DNA of 64,000 nucleotides from Ornithinimicrobium avium (GTDB lineage Bacteria; Actinomycetota; Actinomycetes; Actinomycetales; Dermatophilaceae). The notes under the pieces are model-generated. The model was not told the origin of the DNA. It ran no database searches and saw only the letters and a program-made list of their open reading frames with translations. The stretch is from contig NZ_CP031229.1 in the NCBI RefSeq assembly GCF_003351765.1, positions 3,410,001 through 3,474,000 of the forward strand, written 5' to 3'. This document shows, piece after piece, positions 1-9,237 of the stretch; position 1 is the first letter of the stretch; every line of letters starts with the position of its first letter. A program made the position numbers and the translations under genes.

Positions 1-737
1 TGACCGTCCACCGTCGCCAACCACCAGTGGTCCCACCGGTGACCCGGGTCCTCGCGCAACCGACCGAGGAACTCCTCGAAGGTCTCACGGTAGGAGTTGA
101 AGTGGTCGGCGAAGGAGTGCTCCAGGACGTCGTGGACGGCGTGGAGGTCTGCCTCGTCGGGCATGCCGACGCCGTCGTCGCGCCGGACCCGGCGGATCTC
201 CACCCCCTGGCGCAGCGGCGGATGCTCCAGGTCCGAGGCCGGGTCCACCGGCCGGACCATCTGCCACCAGTTCCGGGTGTGCTCGTAGCCGGCCGCGGCC
301 AGCCAGCGCTGCTGGCGCGGGTCGTCAGCGTACGCGCCCGAGTCCAGCTGGGTCTGCGCCATGCCCCGCCGCCTGAGCACCTCGCGCCCGAGGTCCTGGG
401 CGCGGGCGAAGCCGTAGAGGGCCAGCGGGTCGGCCTGGGCGTCCGGCAGGTCGGGGTCGACGGTCACGCCGACGAGGACGCGGCCGGCCGCCCGGTCGTG
501 GCAGTTGATCCAGGCGCGCAGCACCCCGTCGCGGTCGCGCACCGTCTCGTGCAGGTGGGTGGTCGCGCCGCGCCCGGTCACCTCGGCGGCGACGGTCTCG
601 CTGTCCGCGCCGGGCCAGCCGCGGGCCTCCCTCTCGTGCCTGCGCAGCAGGCGGGCGAGGTCCCCGAGGTCGTCGGGCCCCGGCGTGTATGCGGTGTGCC
701 CGGGGGGCAGGACGGGTCCGGCTGCGTCGACGCTCAT
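1..737 (-). CDS. GNAT acetyltransferase, tandem-domain type (C-terminus cut by window edge)
   Basis: The minus-strand frame opens with ATG at 737 and stays open to the left edge, so at least 245 residues are present and the C-terminus lies outside. The product begins MSVDAAGPVLPPGHTAYTPG. A first GNAT-like half contains the stretch LYGFARAQDLGREVLRRRGM, which resembles the acetyl-CoA-binding helix, followed by WLAAAGYEHTRNWWQMVRPV, the usual end of a GNAT fold. A second domain starts with EIRRVRRDDG. This two-domain layout is seen in mycothiol synthase-like and other actinobacterial acetyltransferases. The substrate cannot be told from sequence. No partner gene is visible, and the 320 bases upstream appear non-coding. 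Confidence 0.75.
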   Translation of the reverse strand, partial: MSVDAAGPVLPPGHTAYTPGPDDLGDLARLLRRHEREARGWPGADSETVAAEVTGRGATTHLHETVRDRDGVLRAWINCHDRAAGRVLVGVTVDPDLPDAQADPLALYGFARAQDLGREVLRRRGMAQTQLDSGAYADDPRQQRWLAAAGYEHTRNWWQMVRPVDPASDLEHPPLRQGVEIRRVRRDDGVGMPDEADLHAVHDVLEHSFADHFNSYRETFEEFLGRLREDPGHRWDHWWLATVDG

Positions 738-1059
738 GCGGGACATTCTTCCAAACGTCCTCATAAGGTCACTTCCACAGGTTCCTCGCCCCGCTGTACC
801 TGCCACGGGGACCAATCTCCCGACGTCCTGGACCGGAGCCACAGCTCGCCGTGGCATTCCAGGACGTCGACCTCGATCATTCACGGTGACGGTGTGAGGC
901 CGTGACGCTGCAGCGGCGGCCGGGCGTAGGTCGCTGAGGGGCCGTAGGCGTGCGGGGGCGGCCGGTCCGCTCGGGGTGGGCGCCGGGTTCCACGGGCCGG
1001 GTCTGCTGGGTGGTGGCTGGACGGGGGCAGGACCTGCCAGCGCGCGCTCGAGGTCCGCG
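738..1059. other. Intergenic region, no gene seen
   Basis: This stretch separates the divergent acetyltransferase and permease genes. I see no convincing reading frame, RNA gene or repeat in it. It presumably holds both promoters, but no clear -35/-10 pair stands out. Confidence 0.4.
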
Positions 1060-2153
1060 ATGGCCTTCTCGTCTAGGCGCGCGGTCACCGAGTCCGTGGC
1101 CGAGGCGCGGGCACACCCCGTGACCACAACGCTGCTCCTCCTGGTCTCCTTGGCCATGACGGCCGCAACGTTGCTCACGGTCGGTCGCTCGGCGGCAGCC
1201 GAGCGTGACATCCTCGACGGTCTTGACGCGGAGGGGACTCGCCTCATCACCGTCCTCGCCCTCGACGAGAGCCCGGGCATCCCGCCTCGGCAGCTGGGGA
1301 CCATCGGTGAACTCCCGCAGGTCGAGTGGGTCCTTGGGTTGGGTCCGGCGGAGGACGTGCGCTCCGGACCGACGGGTGAGCGTGTCAACGTCTGCGCCCG
1401 GGTGCTCGTGAGCGACCTGCCACCCCTGGTGACCATCGAGGTCGGCCGGGCGCCCTCCCCGGGAGAGGCCGTCACGAGCGTCCCCGCGCAGCGCACGCTA
1501 CGGCTGCAGCACCTGCGCGGTGGCTCACGGTGAACAGCCACCCATGTGCGGTCGTCGGCTCCTTCACCGCCGGCGGGGTGATCTCCGACCTGGACCGACT
1601 CGTCCTCACCGGTAGCTCGGACCATCCACCTCACGCGACGCTCGTCTACGTGCTGGCGCGCGACGCGCAGCATGTCCCCCTCGTCGTCGAACACGTCAGG
1701 ATGCTCGTCGGCGGCGATCCGGATCTCCTCTCGATCCGCACCTCCGATGCACTGTTGTCGGCCAACGAGGTGATCAGCGGTCAGGTAGGGGCCTTCTCCC
1801 GGCAGATCGCGGTCGGCGTGGTGGCCCTCGGTCTCCTCCTGGCGCTGCTGACGGTGAGCCTGGCCCTGGCGAGCCGTCGGGCGGACATGGGTCGCCGTCA
1901 GGCACTCGGGTCCTCCCGCTCCGCTCTGGTCGCGCTCGTCATGATGACCGTGACCATCCCCACGCTCGCCGGAGCCGTGCTGGGCACAGTCGTGGGTGTG
2001 GGTGCGATGGTGATCATGCACGGCTCGTTGCCCGACCCGCTCTTCGTGCTGGCGGTCAATCTACTCACCCTGGGCGTGGTCGCAGTCGCCACGGTCCCGC
2101 CTGCCCTGAGCGTGGCTCTGCAGTACCCCGTCGCGGTCCTGCGAGTTCCGTGA
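1060..2153 (+). pseudogene. FtsX/MacB-type ABC transporter permease, frameshifted
   Basis: Two frames together make one FtsX-type permease of about 365 residues. The first (from ATG 1060) has an N-terminal membrane helix (TTTLLLLVSLAMTAATLLTV) and part of the extracytoplasmic domain, then ends at 1533. The second covers the rest of that domain (from VNSHPCAVVGSF) and three C-terminal helices. The register must change by one base near 1495-1530, where the frame-1 text (RLQHLRGGSR) loses family character. Such permeases pair with a LolD-like ATPase and move lipoproteins, peptides or antibiotics, but no ATPase gene is adjacent. It is either a real pseudogene or a one-base sequence error. Confidence 0.65.
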
Positions 2154-2410
2154 AAAGCACCCGAGTGCTCTAGCTCAGCCCCGGCCGGACGTCGCTGGGG
2201 CCCGTCCTCAGGGCAGCGGAGAGCGGCGTGCGCCGGCGTGCCCGACCCAGCCAGCGCTCAGCGGACTCCGGGCCTGTCGACCCACGACGCCGGGTGGTGA
2301 CGAACGGCGTACACGACGGGAGTGGCGAGGGCGACGTCTCAGGTCAGGCGATCGAGGTCTGGAGCGGTCGCGAGATCTGCACGCCGGTCGGCACCGGGAC
2401 CCGCCCCAGG

Positions 2411-2789
2411 TCAGGCGAGCGAGCCCAGCAACAGCCCGAGGCCGGCCAGGAGCACGGTCGTCACCAGCGTCCCGGCCCCCACGAGGACGCCGGTGGTGCG
2501 GCGGCCCTCCTGGAGCAGCCGCACGGTCTCCAGGCTCGCGGTCGAGAAGGTCGTGTAGCCGCCGAGGAAGCCGGCGCCGAGGACGGTCGCGACGTCCTCG
2601 GGCAAGCACGTGCTGGCCGGCCAGGCCGGTGACGAGCCCGAGGACGAACGAGCCGCTGAGGTTGATCGTGACGGTGCCCCAGGGGAAGGCCCGAGCCGTC
2701 CGGCCCGAGACGTACCCGTCCAGGGCCAGGCGGGCGGCTGCGCCGACCCCGCCGGCGAGGGCGACCAGGACGAGCAGGAGCGGGGTCAT
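2411..2789 (-). pseudogene. crcB: CrcB/Fluc fluoride channel subunit, second copy, frameshifted
   Basis: Starting at ATG 2789, the protein opens MTPLLLVLVALAGGVGAAAR and continues with the Fluc signature region GTVTINLSGSFVLG. Near 2603-2606 one extra base shifts the frame. The downstream frame then supplies GAGFLGGYTTFSTASLETV and the last helix, ending at 2411. Joined, the product is about 125 residues with four membrane helices, normal for CrcB. Its start overlaps the stop of the upstream crcB copy (ATGA), so the two form a heterodimer-type pair as is common in Actinobacteria. Fluc proteins export fluoride. The single indel in otherwise conserved sequence makes a sequencing error plausible. 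Confidence 0.8.
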
Positions 2790-3244
2790 CGCGCGACGGC
2801 CCTCCCGGAGGGTCCCCGGCCCGCGGCCGCCAGCGCGACCCCGGCCCACGTCGCCAGCGCCCCGAGGAGCAGCGTGGCCGCCGCGTAGACCAGGCCGGTG
2901 GCGGGGCGGCCGTCGCCGACGAGCGTGGCGGTGGCGGTGGCCAGCGCGCTGTAGGTGGTGAAGCCGCCCAGGGCGCCGGTGCCGAGCAGCAGCCGCAGGG
3001 TGCGTGCCCCGCCGCTGCCCGGACCGCGCCGGGCCAGCGGGTCGAGCAGCAGGCCCAGCAGGAGGGCGCCGCCGACGTTGATCCCCAGCACCGTCCACGG
3101 CACGCCGTCCACGGGCGGCAGGGCCAGGGTCAGCGCCTCCCGGGCGCCGGTGCCGACGGTGCCGCCGACGAGGACGAGGCCCAGGTGGGAGGGGCGCAGG
3201 TGGGAGGGGCGGGGGTCGAGGCCCTGAGGGTCGGCCGGGGTCAT
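2786..3244 (-). CDS. crcB: CrcB/Fluc fluoride ion channel subunit
   Basis: This 152-residue membrane protein has four predicted helices and the Fluc hallmarks: GTGAREALTL after the first helix, INVGGALLLGLL, and LGTGALGGFTTYSALATAT, which contains the conserved G-G-[FY]-T-T-[FY]-S run at the sodium/phenylalanine site. The N-terminus carries about 22 extra residues with a duplicated RPSHL motif, so the true start could be slightly further in. Fluc subunits assemble as antiparallel dimers; the adjacent second crcB is probably the partner. The gene overlaps the upstream universal stress protein by 4 bases, suggesting one transcript. Confidence 0.9.
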   Translation of the reverse strand: MTPADPQGLDPRPSHLRPSHLGLVLVGGTVGTGAREALTLALPPVDGVPWTVLGINVGGALLLGLLLDPLARRGPGSGGARTLRLLLGTGALGGFTTYSALATATATLVGDGRPATGLVYAAATLLLGALATWAGVALAAAGRGPSGRAVAR

Positions 3245-3744
3245 GCGGAAGGCTGGTCCTGCCGGGCCGGGGCGGGGGCGAGGGGCACGACGAGCACCGG
3301 ACGGTGCTGACGGTGGGCCAGGTGGGCGGCCACCGAGCCGTTGACCAGCTCGCGCAGGGACTCGCGCAGCCCCGCCTCGCGGGTGCCGACCACGATCATG
3401 GCGGCGTCGAGCTCGTCGGCCAGCCGGGCCAGCTCGCGCGCGGGGCCGCCGGCCAGCGCCCGGACGCTCCAGCGCACGTCGAGCCCGCGCAGGTGCTCGG
3501 ACAGCATGGTCTCCAGCGCGGGCCGGAGGCCCGGCCCGGGCAGGTCGAGCAGGTCCGGGTCCACCGGGACCGACAGGTCCGGCCGGTCGACGTCGTGCGT
3601 CAGCGGGTAGCGGGCGGGGTCGACGCAGGCGCAGACGAGGTCGGCGCCGAAGCGGTCGGCGAAGGTCGCGGCGGTCCGCGCGACCGCGGCGGGCTGACCC
3701 AGCACGACGCCGACGACCACGTGGGGCGTCGGCGTCGTGCTCAT
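3241..3744 (-). CDS. Universal stress protein (UspA family)
   Basis: The 167-residue product has a single Usp domain. It opens with the hydrophobic strand HVVVGVVLGQPAAV and ends with the nucleotide-binding motif VGTREAGLRESLRELVNGSVAAHL followed by PVLVVPLAP. The G-x2-G-x9-GS pattern of ATP-binding Usp proteins is recognisable, with the first glycine replaced in the VGTREAG part. Usp proteins are cytosolic and linked to survival in stress or stationary phase. It is the first gene of a likely three-gene unit with the two crcB genes (4-base overlap). Its biochemical partner cannot be inferred. Confidence 0.85.
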   Translation of the reverse strand: MSTTPTPHVVVGVVLGQPAAVARTAATFADRFGADLVCACVDPARYPLTHDVDRPDLSVPVDPDLLDLPGPGLRPALETMLSEHLRGLDVRWSVRALAGGPARELARLADELDAAMIVVGTREAGLRESLRELVNGSVAAHLAHRQHRPVLVVPLAPAPARQDQPSA

Positions 3745-3777
3745 GCTGGGGTCCGTGCGGTCCGGTCGCTGCCGTGG

Positions 3778-4863
3778 TCAGTCGCTGATGCGCTCGCCGC
3801 TGCCGACGTTGAAGACGTGCAGGTGGTCGCCGTTGGGCTGGAAGTGCACGACCTCGCCCTTCTTCGGCGGGGTACGGCCGTCGACCCGGGCGATGAACGG
3901 CCGGTCGGTCGGCTCGGAACCGGGCATGCTGCCGTAGATGTAGGCGTCCGCGCCGAGCTCCTCGACCACGTCGACCTCGATCGGCAGCCCGCGGCCGGAG
4001 TCGGAGATCTCCAGGTCCTCCGGGCGCACGCCCAGCACGACCTCGTTGCCCTCGACCTTGGCCAGCACCTCCCGCGCGACCGGCTGGACGTGGTCGCCGA
4101 GCTTGATGCCGCCGTCGGCCACCGGGACGGTCATCAGGTTCATCGCAGGGGAGCCGATGAAGCCCGCGACGAAGACGTTGTTGGGGTGGTCGTACATCCG
4201 CCGGGGGCTGTCGACCTGCTGCAGGACGCCGAAGTTGAGGACGGCCACCCGGTCGCCCATCGTCATCGCCTCGACCTGGTCGTGGGTGACGTACACGGTG
4301 GTGACGCCGAGGCGGCGCTGCAGCGAGGCGATCTGGGTCCGGGTCTGCACGCGCAGCTTGGCGTCCAGGTTGGACAGCGGCTCGTCCATCAGGAAGACCT
4401 GCGGCTGGCGCACGATCGCGCGGCCCATGGCGACGCGCTGACGCTGACCACCGGAGAGCGCCTTGGGCTTGCGATCCAGGTAGGGCTCCAGGTCCAGGAT
4501 CTTGGCGGCCTCCTCGACCCGCTCGCGGATCTCCGCCTTGGGCTTGCCGGCGATCTTCAGCGCGAAGCCCATGTTGTCCGCGACCGACATGTGCGGGTAG
4601 AGCGCGTAGTTCTGGAAGACCATCGCCACGTCGCGGTCCTTGGGAGGCATGTGGGTGACGTCGCGGTCGCCGATGAGGATGCGTCCGCCGTTCACCTCCT
4701 CCAGCCCTGCCAGCATGCGCAGGGCGGTGGACTTGCCGGAGCCCGAGGGGCCGACCAGCACGAGGAACTCACCGTCGGCGACCTCGATGTTGAGCTGGTC
4801 CACCGAGGGGCTGTCGGCCCCGGGGTAGGTGCGGGTGGCCTGGTCGTAGGTCACGGTTGCCAT
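3778..4863 (-). CDS. Sugar ABC transporter ATP-binding protein (MsmX/UgpC/MalK type)
   Basis: The 361-residue protein carries all ABC ATPase motifs: Walker A GPSGSGKST at about residues 37-45, the Q-loop FQNYALYPH, signature LSGGQRQRVAMGRAIVR, Walker B VFLMDEPLSNLDAKLR and the H-loop VYVTHDQVEA. A C-terminal regulatory TOBE/OB extension (from about residue 240) is typical of MalK and MsmX, which energise carbohydrate importers. It lies divergently from malE-malF-malG about 240 bases away and is probably the ATPase for that permease. MsmX-like subunits in Gram-positives often serve several sugar systems, so it may be shared. Confidence 0.92.
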   Translation of the reverse strand: MATVTYDQATRTYPGADSPSVDQLNIEVADGEFLVLVGPSGSGKSTALRMLAGLEEVNGGRILIGDRDVTHMPPKDRDVAMVFQNYALYPHMSVADNMGFALKIAGKPKAEIRERVEEAAKILDLEPYLDRKPKALSGGQRQRVAMGRAIVRQPQVFLMDEPLSNLDAKLRVQTRTQIASLQRRLGVTTVYVTHDQVEAMTMGDRVAVLNFGVLQQVDSPRRMYDHPNNVFVAGFIGSPAMNLMTVPVADGGIKLGDHVQPVAREVLAKVEGNEVVLGVRPEDLEISDSGRGLPIEVDVVEELGADAYIYGSMPGSEPTDRPFIARVDGRTPPKKGEVVHFQPNGDHLHVFNVGSGERISD

Positions 4864-4916
4864 CGGAAACTCTCCTTCACCGGCAGGTACGTGCCGGACG
4901 ATCCGTCGTAAAGGAA

Positions 4917-4937
4917 CCCGCCCGCGGCGCGGGCGGG
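4917..4937. promoter_or_regulatory. GC-rich perfect hairpin in malK leader
   Basis: CCCGCCCGC and GCGGGCGGG form a perfect 9-bp stem around a GGC loop. It lies 54-74 bases upstream of the ATPase start, inside its likely untranslated leader and between divergent genes. A weaker inverted repeat (CCGGCA/TGCCGG) lies closer to the gene at about 4879-4896. The stem could attenuate or terminate transcription, but no T-tract follows, so its role is inferred. Confidence 0.4.
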
Positions 4938-5034
4938 CGTCGTGCAGGTCTCCGGTGCCGACGACGAGGTGGGTGCTGCACGGCGTCGTTGCCGGTGACG
5001 AGCATCACGGTAGCAGAGGCGCTGCCACTCGTTC

Positions 5035-5048
5035 TGCAAGATCTTGCA
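5035..5048. promoter_or_regulatory. Putative LacI/MalR-family operator
   Basis: TGCAAGATCTTGCA is a perfect 14-bp palindrome 58 bases before the malE start. It matches the general form of operators bound by actinobacterial MalR-type LacI regulators (CTTGCA half-sites). The LacI gene at the end of the operon is the obvious candidate binder. No second copy was noticed near the malK side. Confidence 0.65.
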
Positions 5049-5106
5049 AGGACTGTCGGATGGCTGCATACTGGCTCGACCACCTCACAGGTTCGAAGGA
5101 GAACGC

Positions 5107-6450
5107 ATGAAGCGCACCACCACCGGCGTCTTCGCCGTCGTCAGCGCCGCGGCGCTGGTGCTGACCGCCTGCGGCGGCACCACGGACGACACCAGCGACC
5201 AGACGACGGCCGAGCAGTCGGCCGAGGACACGGCCGCCGCGTCGGCCGAGGACACCGAGGCCGCGGACCCGGCCGCGACGACCGAGGAAGGCGGTGAGCC
5301 GGCCGCTTCCGACGGCACCAACCTCGTGATCTGGGCCGACGACCTGCGCGCGGCCGCGCTGGAGGAGCACGCCAAGACCTTCGAGGAGGAGACCGGCGTC
5401 CCGGTCAAGATCCAGATCGTCGCCAACGAGAAGCTGCGCGAGCAGTTCAAGGACTCCGTCGGTGCCGGCGCCGGGCCGGACATCGCCGTCGGTGCCCACG
5501 ACTGGCTGGGCGAACTCGTCCAGAACAACGTCGTGGCCCCGGTCCAGATGTCCTCGGACGTGGTCGACGCCTTCACCCCCGAGTCGATCGAGGCGGTGAC
5601 CTACCAGGGCCAGACCTATGCGGTCCCCTACGCCGTGGAGTCCCTCGGTCTCATCCGCAACACCGCTCTCGCGCCGGAGGCTCCCGGGTCCATGGAGGCG
5701 CTGGTCGAGAACGGCAAGAAGCTCGTCGAGGACGGCAGCACCGAGCTGATCATGACCCAGGAGGTCGGCAAGGAGGGCAACGCCTACTCCCTCTACCCCT
5801 ACCTCTCGGCCTACGGCGGCGGGATCTTCCCGGTGCTGCCCGAGGGTGGTTTCGACGGCACCAAGGTGATCCTGGACTCCGAGGAGACCATCCAGGGTGC
5901 CGAGAAGATGCAGTGGCTGGCCGACGAGGGGGCCCTGTCCACCAACCAGGACGCCTCCAACGTCATCCCGCTGTTCAGCGACGAAAAGGCCGCCTACATG
6001 GTCTCCGGACCCTGGGCGGTCGGACAGATCAGCGACGCCGGCATCGACTACGCCATCGACCCGATCCCGGACTTCGAGGACGGCGGTGAGACCAGCCCGT
6101 TCCTGGGCGTCCAGGCGTTCTACGTCTCGGCCGCGTCGAAGAACCCGCAGATCGCGCAGACCTTCGTGCAGGAGTTCGTCACCCGGCCCGAGGTCCAGGT
6201 CTCGCTCTACGAGGCCGGCAACCGGCCCCCGGCGCTGATCGAGGCCTACGAGCAGGTCGCCGCCGAGGACGACGACATCGCCGCGTGGGGCAAGGCGGCC
6301 GAGGGCGGCACCCCGATGCCGAACATCCCGGAGATGAACGCCGTCTGGGGTCCGCTGGGCAAGGCGACAGCCGACATCGTCAGCGGTCAGGACCCGGCCG
6401 AGCGTCTCGCCACCACCCAGAAGGAGGTCGAGGACGCGCTGAAGCAGTGA
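5107..6450 (+). CDS. Maltose/maltodextrin-type extracellular solute-binding lipoprotein
   Basis: The start at ATG 5107 follows a good ribosome site (GAAGGAGAA). It gives a 447-residue lipoprotein with signal MKRTTTGVFAVVSAAALVLT and lipobox LTAC. An acidic Thr/Ala/Glu-rich linker leads to a family 1 solute-binding domain. The domain contains NLVIWADDLRAAALEEHAKTF, the hinge-type segment GAGAGPDIAVGAHDWLGELV and MVSGPWAVGQI, all typical of MalE-like proteins. It would sit on the outer face of the membrane and hand sugar to the MalF/MalG pore encoded next. The preceding palindrome and the LacI gene suggest substrate-induced expression. Confidence 0.9.
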   Translation: MKRTTTGVFAVVSAAALVLTACGGTTDDTSDQTTAEQSAEDTAAASAEDTEAADPAATTEEGGEPAASDGTNLVIWADDLRAAALEEHAKTFEEETGVPVKIQIVANEKLREQFKDSVGAGAGPDIAVGAHDWLGELVQNNVVAPVQMSSDVVDAFTPESIEAVTYQGQTYAVPYAVESLGLIRNTALAPEAPGSMEALVENGKKLVEDGSTELIMTQEVGKEGNAYSLYPYLSAYGGGIFPVLPEGGFDGTKVILDSEETIQGAEKMQWLADEGALSTNQDASNVIPLFSDEKAAYMVSGPWAVGQISDAGIDYAIDPIPDFEDGGETSPFLGVQAFYVSAASKNPQIAQTFVQEFVTRPEVQVSLYEAGNRPPALIEAYEQVAAEDDDIAAWGKAAEGGTPMPNIPEMNAVWGPLGKATADIVSGQDPAERLATTQKEVEDALKQ

Positions 6451-6610
6451 CCTGCTGAACCCGCCCGGGGACGGACAGGCCGTCCCCGGGCAAGGTCCGG
6501 TGTGGCGTGCGTGATGGCAGCCGGCCGGACGCCGTACCAGGTCCCGCCCACCTCCCCACCGCCCCCGGACCGGCCCACCCGGGCCCCGCACCACGACGGA
6601 GCAGACACCG

Positions 6611-8281
6611 ATGTCGACGACGACCGATCAGCCCGCACGGACGGCCGAGCCGCCCCCGCAGCAGGACGCCGTACGCACCCCCGGGTGGGTGCTGGCGGCC
6701 AAGTGGGGCCTGATCGCGCTCACGATCCTGGGACTCGCATGGGCCTCTCAGCTGGCGATCCAGAACGGCTCGTGGCTCGTCGTCACCGTCTGCGCGTTCG
6801 TCGCCATGGCGGTGCTCGTCGTCTACGCCACCCGGGGCCTGGTGCCGATGAAGTACCTGCTTCCCGGCCTGGTCCTGCTCCTGCTCTTCCAGATGTGGCC
6901 GATCGTCTACACCGTCGGCACCGCGTTCACCAACTACGGTGACGGGCACACGCTGACCAAGCAGGAGGCGATCGACGCGATCCAGGCGCAGTCGGTGCGC
7001 CCCACCCCGGACTCACCGCGCTACGCGATGTCGATCGCGGTGCCCGACGGCCAGCCGATCGAGACCGGTGAGCTGGCCATGCTGCTCACCACCCCGCCCG
7101 CGGACGTGCAGGACCTCGAGGCCGAGGGGGTGGAGACCTCCGACCAGGGCAACGTCGCGCCTGACGGCACGCGGCTGTTCGTCGGCACCGAGCAGGGCCT
7201 GGAGCCGCTGCCCGCCGACGGGGTCGAGCTGCGCGGCAACGGGACCGTGCAGACCGCTCCCGGCTACCGGGTGCTCAACCTGCTGGAGGCCAACCAGCGC
7301 GCCCAGGAGGTCCAGAGCTTCGCCGTCCCGGTCGGTGACGCCGGGGCCGGCATCAAGGCCGCGACCACGACGCAGGCGTTCGTCGGCCGGCCGACCGTCA
7401 GCTACGACCCGGACACGGACACGATGACCGACCTCGACGGCAAGGTCTACGTGGCGAGCGAGGGCAACTTCGTGCCGCAGGACGGGCAGGGCCAGGCGCT
7501 GACCGCGGGCTGGACCGAGAACGTGGGCCTGGCGAACTTCGCCACGATCTTCACCGACCCCAGCTTCCGCACCGGCTTCGGCAAGATCTTCCTGTGGAAC
7601 CTGGCCTTCCCCCTCATCACCGTGGTGAGCACCTTCGTGCTGGGGATGCTGCTGGCGATGCTCTTCAACGACCCACGGCTGAAGGGCAAGTCGATCTACC
7701 GGTCGGTGATGGTGCTGCCCTACGCGCTGCCGATCTTCGTCACCGGCATCATCTGGGCCTCGATGTTCAACCAGCAGTTCGGCCTCATCAACAACGTCAC
7801 CGGTCTCAACGTGGACTGGCTCGGTGATCCGTGGGCGGCGCGCGCGGCGCTGATCATCACCAACCTGTGGCTCGGCTTCCCCTACATGTTCCTCATCTGC
7901 ACCGGCGCGCTGCAGTCCATCCCGCAGGACGTCAAGGAGGCGGCTGCCGTCGACGGCGCCGGACCGGTCCGCACCACGTGGTCGGTCATCATGCCGCTGC
8001 TCCTGGTGGCGGTCGGCCCGCTGCTCGTGGCCAGCTACGCGTTCAACTTCAACAACTTCACCCTGGTCTACCTGGTCACCGGCGGCGGTCCGTTCGACTC
8101 GTCCAACAGCCTCGTCGGCAACACCGACCTGCTGATCAACTTCGCCTACCGCCTGGCCCTGGAGTCCGGCCAGCCCAACATCGGACTGGCCTCCGCCGTG
8201 AGCATCGTGATCTTCCTCCTCGTCGGAGTGATCAGCTACATCGGCTTCAGCCAGTCCCAGGCCCTCGAAGAGGTGAACTAG
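6611..8281 (+). CDS. malF: Maltose-type ABC transporter permease MalF
   Basis: This 556-residue permease has about eight membrane helices. Between helices 3 and 4 (about residues 110-300) lies a large soluble loop, equivalent to the P2 domain of enterobacterial MalF, which contacts the binding protein. Small sugar permeases lack it, so its presence points to maltose or maltodextrin. The EAA loop reads EAAAVDGAGPVRTTWSVIMPLL and docks on the ATPase. A 160-base gap separates it from malE. It ends 2 bases before malG, implying coupled translation. Confidence 0.9.
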   Translation: MSTTTDQPARTAEPPPQQDAVRTPGWVLAAKWGLIALTILGLAWASQLAIQNGSWLVVTVCAFVAMAVLVVYATRGLVPMKYLLPGLVLLLLFQMWPIVYTVGTAFTNYGDGHTLTKQEAIDAIQAQSVRPTPDSPRYAMSIAVPDGQPIETGELAMLLTTPPADVQDLEAEGVETSDQGNVAPDGTRLFVGTEQGLEPLPADGVELRGNGTVQTAPGYRVLNLLEANQRAQEVQSFAVPVGDAGAGIKAATTTQAFVGRPTVSYDPDTDTMTDLDGKVYVASEGNFVPQDGQGQALTAGWTENVGLANFATIFTDPSFRTGFGKIFLWNLAFPLITVVSTFVLGMLLAMLFNDPRLKGKSIYRSVMVLPYALPIFVTGIIWASMFNQQFGLINNVTGLNVDWLGDPWAARAALIITNLWLGFPYMFLICTGALQSIPQDVKEAAAVDGAGPVRTTWSVIMPLLLVAVGPLLVASYAFNFNNFTLVYLVTGGGPFDSSNSLVGNTDLLINFAYRLALESGQPNIGLASAVSIVIFLLVGVISYIGFSQSQALEEVN

Positions 8282-8283
8282 AG

Positions 8284-9237
8284 ATGTCCCAGCAGTCCCA
8301 GCTCGAGCCCGGTGGTGGCCTGGCCGCCGAGGAGACCATCGACCCGGGCGGCGAGCTCCGTGCCGGCGACACCCCCGTGCACGCCGCGGGGTCGCGGCCC
8401 CGCACCGGCACCTGGTGGCGGCACCTGATCGCCCTGATCGTGGTGGCGTGGGCACTCTTCCCGGTGCTCTTCGTCGTGTCCGCGGCGCTCAACCCGGCCG
8501 GCACGCTCAGCGCCACCTCGCCGATCCCGCAGCACTTCTCGACGAAGAACTTCGACGACCTGTTCTCCTCGACGACCTTCCCCTTCTGGACGTGGTTCAA
8601 GAACTCGCTGGTCGTGGCCGGCCTGGGCACGCTGATCACGGTGTTCATCGCTGCGGCGGCCGCCTTTGCGTTCTCGCGGCTGCGCTGGAGGGGGCGGCGG
8701 CCAGGCCTGATGGCGCTGCTCCTGGCGCAGATGTTTCCCGCGCTGCTCGCCTTCCCGGCGCTGTACCTGATGTTCCTGCACCTCGGGCAGTCGCTGCCGG
8801 TGGTCGGGCTGAACACGCTGTGGGGCCTGCTGCTCGTCTACCTCGGCGGCGCGATGGGCGCCAACGTCTGGCTGCTCAAGGGCTACTTCGACACGATCCC
8901 CAAGGAGCTGGACGAGGCGGCGAAGATCGACGGTGCCAGCCACGCGCGGATCTTCTTCACGATGACCCTGCGCCTGGTCAGCCCGATCCTGGCGACGGTG
9001 GGGATCCTCGCCTTCGTGGGCCTGTGGGGTGAGTTCATGCTGGCCAGCATCTTCCTGCTCGACCAGGACGTCCGCACGCTCGGCGTCGGTCTATACTCGC
9101 TCAACCTCGCCGACCGCAACCGCTACTTCGGGATGTTCGCCGCCGGCGCGCTGGTGGCATCGATCCCGCCGGTGCTGGTCTACCTCAGCCTGCAGAAGCA
9201 GCTGATCGGCGGCCTGACCTCGGGCTCGGTGAAGTGA
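8284..9237 (+). CDS. malG: Maltose-type ABC transporter permease MalG
   Basis: ATG 8284 gives 317 residues. A hydrophilic N-terminal 40 residues precedes six membrane helices, and the EAA loop is LDEAAKIDGASHARIFFTMTL, the ATPase contact. The C-terminus, SLQKQLIGGLTSGSVK, is the characteristic end of MalG-family permeases. It forms the translocation pore with MalF. The upstream gene ends 2 bases before it and the LacI gene starts inside its last codons (GTGA overlap), so malE-malF-malG-lacI behaves as one operon. Confidence 0.92.
   Translation: MSQQSQLEPGGGLAAEETIDPGGELRAGDTPVHAAGSRPRTGTWWRHLIALIVVAWALFPVLFVVSAALNPAGTLSATSPIPQHFSTKNFDDLFSSTTFPFWTWFKNSLVVAGLGTLITVFIAAAAAFAFSRLRWRGRRPGLMALLLAQMFPALLAFPALYLMFLHLGQSLPVVGLNTLWGLLLVYLGGAMGANVWLLKGYFDTIPKELDEAAKIDGASHARIFFTMTLRLVSPILATVGILAFVGLWGEFMLASIFLLDQDVRTLGVGLYSLNLADRNRYFGMFAAGALVASIPPVLVYLSLQKQLIGGLTSGSVK

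Noticed and set aside
3304..4911. Long plus-strand open frame of 535 codons
   Set aside because: It is the antisense shadow of the universal stress protein and ATPase genes; composition lacks protein character.
5005..6594. Long minus-strand open frame opposite the solute-binding protein
   Set aside because: Shadow frame caused by high GC; no family resemblance, and the plus-strand gene is clear.
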